Assembly: GCA_011682565.1 (NCBI GenBank)
Contig: JAACEJ010000043.1
Span: 1-11,578 of the forward strand
DNA: 11,578 nucleotides
Source: Actinomycetota bacterium
GTDB taxonomy: Bacteria; Zhuqueibacterota; Zhuqueibacteria; Residuimicrobiales; Krinioviventaceae
Direction of reading: 5' to 3'
Part shown: in pieces, positions 7,042-11,578 of the stretch
How positions within the stretch are numbered: position 1 is the stretch's first letter
Layout of the letters: the number at the start of each line of letters is the position of its first letter
Program-made: the position numbers and the translations under genes
Notes under the pieces: model-generated
The model's database searches: none
Told to the model about the DNA's origin: nothing
The model's input: the letters and a program-made list of their open reading frames with translations, nothing else

Positions 7042-8598
7042 TTATTTTCTTTTCTTGTAAACAACAATCCCTAATGCAAAAATAACCAGCGGCAATAAAA
7101 TGACGCCCAAATACAGAATTACTTTTGATTGCTTTTGTGTCAGGTTCAGACGACGATCTTCCGGGTTCCGGGCACGAACGGAAATGAGATCTTCTTCTTC
7201 CGACAGCCAGTTCATTGTATTCATGAACAAGCCACCGTTCCCCTGATTTTGAAAATATCCGTTGCTGGCAAAATCCGAATCTCCAAAAACTGCAATTCGG
7301 GTTTTCACTTGTCCCGCACCCAAATTATATTTGTCTTGCTTTTTAATCGGGTTTGTCGCAGTCTTTTCGGCGATGGTCAAAACAGAAAGCGGACCCTTCA
7401 AGTCTCTTCCTTTATCGAATCTAACGCGACCGTCTGTTATAGGACTCGTTTCACCCCAGCTACTTGCGCTGGTTTTTGCAACTTCGGTCACCGTAATTCC
7501 GCTCGGCACATTTTCTGCCTTGGAAATAGAACGCGCTTCCGGAAAAAATGTCATCAAACCAAAGTCTTTGGCGATGTCACATTTTTCATATTTTGAGACA
7601 ATCGGAATTGTGGGACCAGCGCCAAACAACTGGCCGATACCCGAAGCATCCACAATTAAATCGTTATCGACTTTGATGCCCCATTTTATCAGAAAATTAC
7701 CATACCCGGCCGGACTTTCAGGGTCGAGCATGAATAATACTTTTCCACCGCGCTCAAGGTACTTTTCCACTTTATCCGCTTCAGGCTTTAAAAAATTTGT
7801 CTGCGGACCAGCAACGATCAAAAGTGCACAATCTGCGGGAATCGAATCCGGCGGCTCGGTGAGCAAAATCTTGGCAACCTGATAACTTTGATCTTCCATT
7901 GCAGTTTTCATTTTGCTCAAGCCGGATTTATCGTTGCTGTCGAAATCCTTTTCACCGTGGCCGGTAGTGAAATAAATCTTTTTAACGCCCTCGCGCGTAA
8001 CTTTGATGAGCGCATTTGTAATGTCTTCCTCGGTAGATTTCATCACTTTTTCAGATTTACCATCACTCTCAATCAGAATAGTACCGTAGCTTTTGATTCC
8101 ATTTTTCTTTGCCAGCCCAGGTTTTTTATCCGGATCAACTAATTCAAAGCTAAAGCGCGGTGAATAGTGAGCATATTCCGTTAACAACTCTTTTGCCTGT
8201 CTTTCTTCTCCGGATTTGTAAAACCCAATGACTTGTACATCCTGATCGAGATTTTTTAATACTTTCCGGGTTTGTTCCGCAAGGCTGTACTGTTTTGCTG
8301 ATGTGGTATCATATCGCAATGTGAACCTGTTGAATATGATATTAATAACGACCAGTATGCCGAAAATGAAAATGATCATCAGCGCCGCATTACTGCCAAA
8401 TTTTGCGGAACGGCTGCTCAAATTCGTTTTGATTTCGTTGAATTGGAGCACAACATAAGCCAATAACAAAACAACTCCAACGATCATGATAATCGCCGTG
8501 ACGGTTGTCATAATTGCATTAACAGAGTAAACGATTGCTCCGATAAGCAGCAGAGCCAGGCCAAAAAGGCCACCATAGTTTGCATATTTTTTCATCAT
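7042..8598 (-). CDS. GldG-like ABC transporter auxiliary protein
   Basis: A 518-aa membrane protein of the GldG / ABC-transporter auxiliary family. Three hydrophobic segments lie near the N-terminus (about 9-28, 32-53, 71-90), then a large domain expected on the outer face (about 91-490), and a C-terminal membrane segment (about 493-513) ending in the positive tail KKRK. Family signatures include RYDTTSAKQYSL (95-106), the TTGHGE motif (211-216), and VAGPQTNF (262-269), characteristic of the extracytoplasmic domain that resembles IFT52/DUF4350-type folds. It likely partners the permease encoded just upstream; in Bacteroidetes GldA/GldF/GldG form a complex needed for gliding, but no other gliding gene is seen here. 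The start at 8598 gives an ATGA overlap with the permease stop. An in-frame ATG at 8610 lies within the Shine-Dalgarno sequence. The substrate is unknown. Confidence 0.87.
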   Translation of the reverse strand: MMKKYANYGGLFGLALLLIGAIVYSVNAIMTTVTAIIMIVGVVLLLAYVVLQFNEIKTNLSSRSAKFGSNAALMIIFIFGILVVINIIFNRFTLRYDTTSAKQYSLAEQTRKVLKNLDQDVQVIGFYKSGEERQAKELLTEYAHYSPRFSFELVDPDKKPGLAKKNGIKSYGTILIESDGKSEKVMKSTEEDITNALIKVTREGVKKIYFTTGHGEKDFDSNDKSGLSKMKTAMEDQSYQVAKILLTEPPDSIPADCALLIVAGPQTNFLKPEADKVEKYLERGGKVLFMLDPESPAGYGNFLIKWGIKVDNDLIVDASGIGQLFGAGPTIPIVSKYEKCDIAKDFGLMTFFPEARSISKAENVPSGITVTEVAKTSASSWGETSPITDGRVRFDKGRDLKGPLSVLTIAEKTATNPIKKQDKYNLGAGQVKTRIAVFGDSDFASNGYFQNQGNGGLFMNTMNWLSEEEDLISVRARNPEDRRLNLTQKQSKVILYLGVILLPLVIFALGIVVYKKRK

Positions 8599-9380
8599 CT
8601 GCCCCTCCATCTTGATGACTCTATTGAGACAAATGAAAGGAATAATCCCATTGTAATGAAACTTAAATAATAAACGATATGCTTTGTGTCCAGAACACCC
8701 TTTGCAAAGTCTTCAAAATGTTCAATAAGCGAAAAGCTGGACAGTACATGTCCCAGGCCGGGGCTAACCATAGCGGAAACCCAGCCGATAGCCCAGAAAA
8801 ACAAGATGAAGACAAATGTACTGGCAGCAGCAATAATCTGGTTATCCGTCAGGGTCGAGAAAAAGACTCCAAAAGCGATATAGCTTGAACCAAGCAAAAA
8901 GAGTCCCAAGTAACCCGTCAAAACCGGACCCAACTCGGGATTACCATAGATGAAAAGAAGAATCATGTAAACGCTTGTGAATGCCAGCATCGCCAGAAAA
9001 AGCGTCACTGCAGCAGAAAACTTGCCCAGAATTGACTGCAGATTGGTTATCGGTGATGTCATGAGCAATTCGATAGTCCCTGTTTTCTTTTCATCGGAAT
9101 AAAGCCGCATGGTTATCATTGGCAGAAAAAAAGACATGAACAAGCTCATGTTTTGGAAAAGGTTTCGTATCGCCATCACGTTCACGTTTAGTTTCGGAGG
9201 CGCCATACGATAGTATTGCGCCTGCATATCTGCACGCATGCAATATTGAACAAAACTTGTTACAATCAGGTAGTAAAAAACTCCTGTAATCAACAGAAAG
9301 AGGCCAATTATAATGTACGCAATTGGAGATGAGAAATATGATTTGACCTCTCTGTTGTAAATGGCCAAAAATTTTCTCAT
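8595..9380 (-). CDS. ABC-2 type transporter permease (GldF/NatB-like)
   Basis: A 261-aa integral membrane protein with about six hydrophobic segments (approximately 20-42, 76-95, 120-147, 154-175, 182-208, 235-254). The first cytoplasmic loop carries MRLYSDEKKTGTIELLMTSP (91-110), the coupling-helix region typical of ABC-2 permeases of the GldF/NatB/NosY kind. It would pair with the ATPase encoded immediately upstream; with only one permease gene, a homodimer is expected. Its start ATG overlaps the ATPase stop by 4 nt (ATGA), with AGGAGG 10 nt upstream inside the ATPase gene, so translation is probably coupled. The substrate cannot be told from sequence. Gliding, polysaccharide or lipid-linked functions are all possible for the family. 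Confidence 0.92.
   Translation of the reverse strand: MRKFLAIYNREVKSYFSSPIAYIIIGLFLLITGVFYYLIVTSFVQYCMRADMQAQYYRMAPPKLNVNVMAIRNLFQNMSLFMSFFLPMITMRLYSDEKKTGTIELLMTSPITNLQSILGKFSAAVTLFLAMLAFTSVYMILLFIYGNPELGPVLTGYLGLFLLGSSYIAFGVFFSTLTDNQIIAAASTFVFILFFWAIGWVSAMVSPGLGHVLSSFSLIEHFEDFAKGVLDTKHIVYYLSFITMGLFLSFVSIESSRWRGR
8604..8608 (-). promoter_or_regulatory. Shine-Dalgarno sequence that decides the GldG-like start
   Basis: GGAGG is 5 nt before ATG 8598. The upstream in-frame ATG (8610) is part of the string ATGGAGGGG and has no Shine-Dalgarno of its own. A second ATG (8595) directly follows the first, but the 8598 start gives the ATGA stop-start overlap seen at the previous junction too. Confidence 0.75.
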
Positions 9381-10330
9381 TGGACTGGTTCCTCCTCTTT
9401 TGTCGTTAAATGCAGGAAAACATCTTCGAGGCTCATCCCCTCGGGTGTTAACTCATAAAGGTTCCATCCATTTTCAATTATGGATTTCACCAGCACAGGA
9501 CGTATTTCTTCTTTGCCCTGTCCTTCAACCAGCAAAGTTGACAGCTTTTTGTTGCCCGGGGCGTTTGCAGGTGTAACCTTTTTAACACCCGGTAAAGAAC
9601 GAAGCTTCTCCTCCACTTGGTCACGGGGAGCATCGACAACAACTTTGAAACGCATGGACCCTGATAATTTTTTCGTCAGATTATCCGGTGAGTCTTCTGC
9701 TACCACTTTTCCCTTGTCGATAATGACGACCCTTTCGCATGTCATGCTTACTTCCGGCAAGATATGCGTGCTGAGGATGATGGTGTGGTTACCGGCAAGG
9801 CTTTTAATGAGTTCCCGTACTTCGATGATTTGTTTTGGATCCAGTCCAACGGTTGGCTCATCAAGAATGAGCACGTCCGGATTATGAACCAGGGCTTGTG
9901 CAAGCCCAACACGCTGTTTGTACCCTTTGGAAAGCGTTTTGATGACGCGGTTGCCGACATTGGTCGTGCCGGTTTTGCCAAGCGCTTCATCAACGGCCTT
10001 TTTCCGATTTTTGGGTTCAACTTGTTTAATTTTCGCAACAAAGTCCAAATAATCACGAACGCGCATCTCCTGGTAGAGAGGCGGATTCTCCGGAAGATAG
10101 CCAATCCTCTTGCGCACTTCCATAGACTGATCATGAACATCAAACCCTGCTACTTTGGCGGTACCTTTTGTTGCCGGCAGATACGTTGTCAACACACGCA
10201 TCGTGGTTGTTTTACCTGCCGCATTCGGGCCTAAAAAACCAAGGATCTCTCCCTTTGCAACTTCAAAGGAGACATCATTTACCGCCATAACCCGACCGAA
10301 ATAACGTGTTACATTTTGTACTTCGATCAT
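9377..10330 (-). CDS. ABC transporter ATP-binding protein (GldA-like)
   Basis: A 317-aa ATPase of the ABC-2 class with every nucleotide-binding element: Walker A GPNAAGKT (34-41), Q-loop region IGYLPENPP (76-84), signature LSKGYKQR (133-140), Walker B VLILDEP (153-159) with E158 as catalytic base, D-loop GLD (162-164) and H-switch H189. Walker A has Ala in the usual second Gly position (GPNGAGKT), which is tolerated in this family. The region after about residue 225 is the accessory C-terminal domain of GldA/NatA-type ATPases, with the common ending TPEGMSLEDVFLHLT (295-309). The start has AGGAGG 9 nt upstream. It is the first gene of the cassette, preceded by a 200-nt non-coding leader and overlapping the permease by 4 nt. 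It should energise transport or force transmission by the downstream permease and GldG-like protein. Confidence 0.95.
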   Translation of the reverse strand: MIEVQNVTRYFGRVMAVNDVSFEVAKGEILGFLGPNAAGKTTTMRVLTTYLPATKGTAKVAGFDVHDQSMEVRKRIGYLPENPPLYQEMRVRDYLDFVAKIKQVEPKNRKKAVDEALGKTGTTNVGNRVIKTLSKGYKQRVGLAQALVHNPDVLILDEPTVGLDPKQIIEVRELIKSLAGNHTIILSTHILPEVSMTCERVVIIDKGKVVAEDSPDNLTKKLSGSMRFKVVVDAPRDQVEEKLRSLPGVKKVTPANAPGNKKLSTLLVEGQGKEEIRPVLVKSIIENGWNLYELTPEGMSLEDVFLHLTTKEEEPVQ

Positions 10331-10349
10331 TTTTCTTAACCTCCTGTTG

Positions 10350-10364
10350 CTACCTTATCGGTAG
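10350..10364 (-). promoter_or_regulatory. Small hairpin next to the ABC ATPase ribosome binding site
   Basis: CTACC-GATAA-GGTAG is a perfect 5-bp inverted repeat with a 5-nt loop in the leader, 4 nt before the AGGAGG (10340-10345). It may tune translation initiation, but 5-bp stems occur often by chance. Confidence 0.3.
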
Positions 10365-10402
10365 TGGTATAGGTCATTTGGCAGTTGTTTTCCGGCGCGG
10401 GA

Positions 10403-10416
10403 TTGGGAAATCCCAA
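10403..10416. promoter_or_regulatory. Palindrome TTGGGA-N2-TCCCAA, possible operator
   Basis: A 14-bp inverted repeat, TTGGGA/TCCCAA separated by two bases, sits in the 200-nt region before the ABC cassette, just downstream of the candidate -10 element. That would place it around the transcription start, a usual place for a repressor site. No matching regulator is identified. Confidence 0.3.
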
Positions 10417-10424
10417 GTCAGTGA

Positions 10425-10453
10425 ATTATTCCCACGCCATGAATTTTTTTCAC
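10425..10453 (-). promoter_or_regulatory. Candidate promoter for the ABC cassette
   Basis: GTGAAA (10448-10453, 4 of 6 to TTGACA), a 17-nt spacer and AATAAT (10425-10430, 5 of 6 to TATAAT) lie on the minus strand upstream of the ATPase gene, giving a leader of nearly 90 nt. I see no terminator-like hairpin with a U-run after rpsO, so read-through from ribF-rpsO is also possible. The match is moderate and unproven. Confidence 0.33.
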
Positions 10454-10463
10454 CCAAATGTCG

Positions 10464-10513
10464 TACTGCATTGACTGTTGTAGTGCGGCATCGGTGGAAA
10501 TATAGTGCATTGA
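10464..10513. repeat. Spaced short repeats TCAATGCASTA in the rpsO-ABC intergenic region
   Basis: Read on the minus strand, TCAATGCACTA (10503-10513) and TCAATGCAGTA (10464-10474) differ at one base and are 39 bp apart. A weaker partial copy, ATGCCGCACTA (10481-10491), lies between them. They flank the upstream side of the candidate promoter and could be protein-binding half-sites; chance similarity is not excluded. Confidence 0.25.
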
Positions 10514-10530
10514 TGCAATAAATACTTTGC

Positions 10531-10800
10531 TTACCTTCTTAACCCAAGTTCCTTGATGAGTGATCGGTATCGCTCAATATCTTTGGACTTGATATAATCC
10601 AAAAGCCTTCTTCTCTTGCCGACCATCTTCAGCAATCCACGCCTGGAATGAAAATCTTTGGAATGGGATTTGAAATGTCCAGTAAGATCACTAATACGGG
10701 CAGTCAAAATCGCTATTTGCGCCTCTGTACTTCCGGTATTCTTCGAATCCTGGCCATATTTTTCAACGAGCTCGGTCTTTTGCTCTTTTGTTACCGGCAT
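10531..10800 (-). CDS. rpsO: 30S ribosomal protein S15
   Basis: The 89-aa protein is the normal length for S15, a primary 16S rRNA-binding protein that nucleates assembly of the 30S platform. Diagnostic sequences are NTGSTEAQIA (21-30), the rRNA-contacting GHFKSHSKDFHSRRGLL (41-57) and RRRLLDYI (63-70). GGAGG lies 5 nt before the ATG. The ribF stop is only 14 nt upstream, so the two genes are probably co-transcribed and any S15 autoregulatory structure would have to overlap the end of ribF. The usual downstream partner pnp is about 5 kb further on. A 200-nt non-coding stretch follows. Confidence 0.98.
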   Translation of the reverse strand: MPVTKEQKTELVEKYGQDSKNTGSTEAQIAILTARISDLTGHFKSHSKDFHSRRGLLKMVGKRRRLLDYIKSKDIERYRSLIKELGLRR

Positions 10801-10814
10801 TTAAACCTCCAAAA

Positions 10815-11578
10815 TTAGCCTTTTACCTGCGTCAATATTTTTAATGATTTTTGTTTATCTGCTTCAATTTGATAGACCAGTTCTTCCGTCGAATCAAATC
10901 TGGCATCTTTTCGAATAAATGAAACAAAGGAAAGCTCTACTTCTTTTTCATATAAATTTTCCTGAAAATCGTCTGTAATATGAACCTCTATCACTTTGTG
11001 CTTAAGATTAAAAGTCGGACGATTTCCAATGTATGTAACGGAACCGTAAACATTTTTATCAATTTTTACGCGGGTTGCATAGATTCCAATTTTTGGAACA
11101 AGTTTGTTTTCAGACATGGGTTGAATATTTGCGGTGGGAAATCCAAGATCGCGTCCTCTGCCGTGCCCGGATACCACTTTACCGCGAATGGAATACTGCC
11201 GTCCTAAAAAAGTATTCGCCTGTGTGACGCTAGCATCCGCCAAAAGGTTTCTAATTTTTGTACTGCTGACAATTTGTCCGTCTAATAATAACGGATCAAC
11301 AGCATCGACTTTAAAATCATGAACTTTGCTCATCTTAAAAAGCAGTTCAAAATTTCCAGTTCTGTTACGACCGAAAGCATGATCATGGCCGATGATAAAA
11401 TGTTTCATATATAATTTTTCAATCAATATTTTGCGTACAAATTCTTCGGGAGAAAGCGAAGCCAGTGCCGACGTAAACTGCAGAACAATCAATCTGTCCA
11501 GACCAAGATTTCTCAAGATGTCGATTTTTTCATCCCTGGTAGTTAGAAACTTAATCTGCGGCTTATCCTTCTTCATCA
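10815..11578 (-). CDS. ribF: Bifunctional riboflavin kinase / FAD synthetase, N-terminus outside window
   Basis: RibF phosphorylates riboflavin to FMN and adenylylates FMN to FAD. The visible part (about 254 residues, running off the right edge) has the rest of the FAD-synthetase domain, with GHDHAFGRNRTG and the SSTKIRNLL motif that closes the nucleotidyltransferase, then the flavokinase domain with GRDLGFPTANI, GIYATRV, the IGNRPTF loop and EVHI, whose Glu is the expected catalytic base. Residue order matches full-length RibF proteins of about 310 aa, so some 55-65 residues, including the HxGH nucleotide-binding motif, should lie beyond the window. The ATG near 11576 is internal, not the start. 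It is followed after 14 nt by rpsO, a common bacterial pairing. Confidence 0.96.
   Translation of the reverse strand, partial: MKKDKPQIKFLTTRDEKIDILRNLGLDRLIVLQFTSALASLSPEEFVRKILIEKLYMKHFIIGHDHAFGRNRTGNFELLFKMSKVHDFKVDAVDPLLLDGQIVSSTKIRNLLADASVTQANTFLGRQYSIRGKVVSGHGRGRDLGFPTANIQPMSENKLVPKIGIYATRVKIDKNVYGSVTYIGNRPTFNLKHKVIEVHITDDFQENLYEKEVELSFVSFIRKDARFDSTEELVYQIEADKQKSLKILTQVKG

Noticed and set aside
7262..7882. 206-aa plus-strand open frame opposite the GldG-like gene
   Set aside because: The longest antisense frame, but the minus-strand gene is clearly real and this frame shows no recognisable domain.
5595..10330. A gliding motility locus
   Set aside because: Only GldA/F/G-like components are present; no GldB, GldJ, GldK-N or Spr-type genes are seen, so gliding cannot be claimed.
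10471..10506. Plus-strand TTGACT...TATAGT as a promoter
   Set aside because: The spacer is 24 nt and no plus-strand gene lies downstream.
10503..10514. TGCATTGATGCA-like hairpin after rpsO as a terminator
   Set aside because: The stem is only 4-5 bp and no U-run follows in the direction of transcription.
11574..11576. ATG at the right edge as the ribF start
   Set aside because: The protein from this ATG lacks the N-terminal nucleotide-binding half-domain that every RibF has, so the gene continues beyond the window.

Overview
The window carries ten protein-coding genes, all on the minus strand, so everything reads right to left. Two run off the edges: ribF at the right and a MerR-type regulator at the left. 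No rRNA, tRNA, CRISPR array, insertion sequence or phage gene is visible, and every plus-strand open frame looks like a shadow of a minus-strand gene. The DNA is moderately AT-rich. Most starts have a clear GGAGG-type Shine-Dalgarno sequence. Gene content (Gld-like ABC cassette with DUF4340, stand-alone Ald, bacterial RibF/S15/PNPase) suggests an uncultured bacterium, perhaps of the FCB side of the tree (Calditrichota/KSB1-like). That placement is a guess from gene style and order, not a demonstrated assignment.

Layout in transcription order. (1) ribF (partial) and rpsO, 14 nt apart. (2) A 200-nt non-coding stretch with a candidate promoter, a palindrome and a small hairpin next to the ribosome binding site. 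(3) An ABC cassette: ATPase, ABC-2 permease and GldG-like protein, joined by two 4-nt ATGA overlaps. A strong 12-bp hairpin follows, then a membrane-anchored DUF4340 protein built from three repeated modules. (4) pnp and an M16 zinc peptidase. (5) ald (alanine dehydrogenase) and a polysaccharide deacetylase overlapping by 4 nt. (6) The start of a MerR-family regulator.

The backbone ribF-rpsO-pnp-M16, with a polysaccharide deacetylase close by, is a widespread arrangement; Bacillus has ribC-rpsO-pnpA-ylxY-mlpA. Here a roughly 4.7-kb Gld-like ABC/DUF4340 cassette sits between rpsO and pnp, which are usually adjacent, and ald sits between the M16 gene and the deacetylase. The cassette is the least understood part of the window. 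By family it should be an ABC-2 type system whose ATPase and permease work with two large extracytoplasmic-facing proteins, but its substrate is unknown. The hairpins at 7008-7035 and 5579-5601 suggest that transcripts are segmented so the cassette, DUF4340 and pnp can be expressed at different levels.

Two starts are corrected relative to the longest open frames. For ald and the GldG-like gene the upstream ATG lies inside the Shine-Dalgarno sequence (ATGGAGGG), and the real start is four codons downstream. For ald this puts the catalytic residues at the family's standard numbers.
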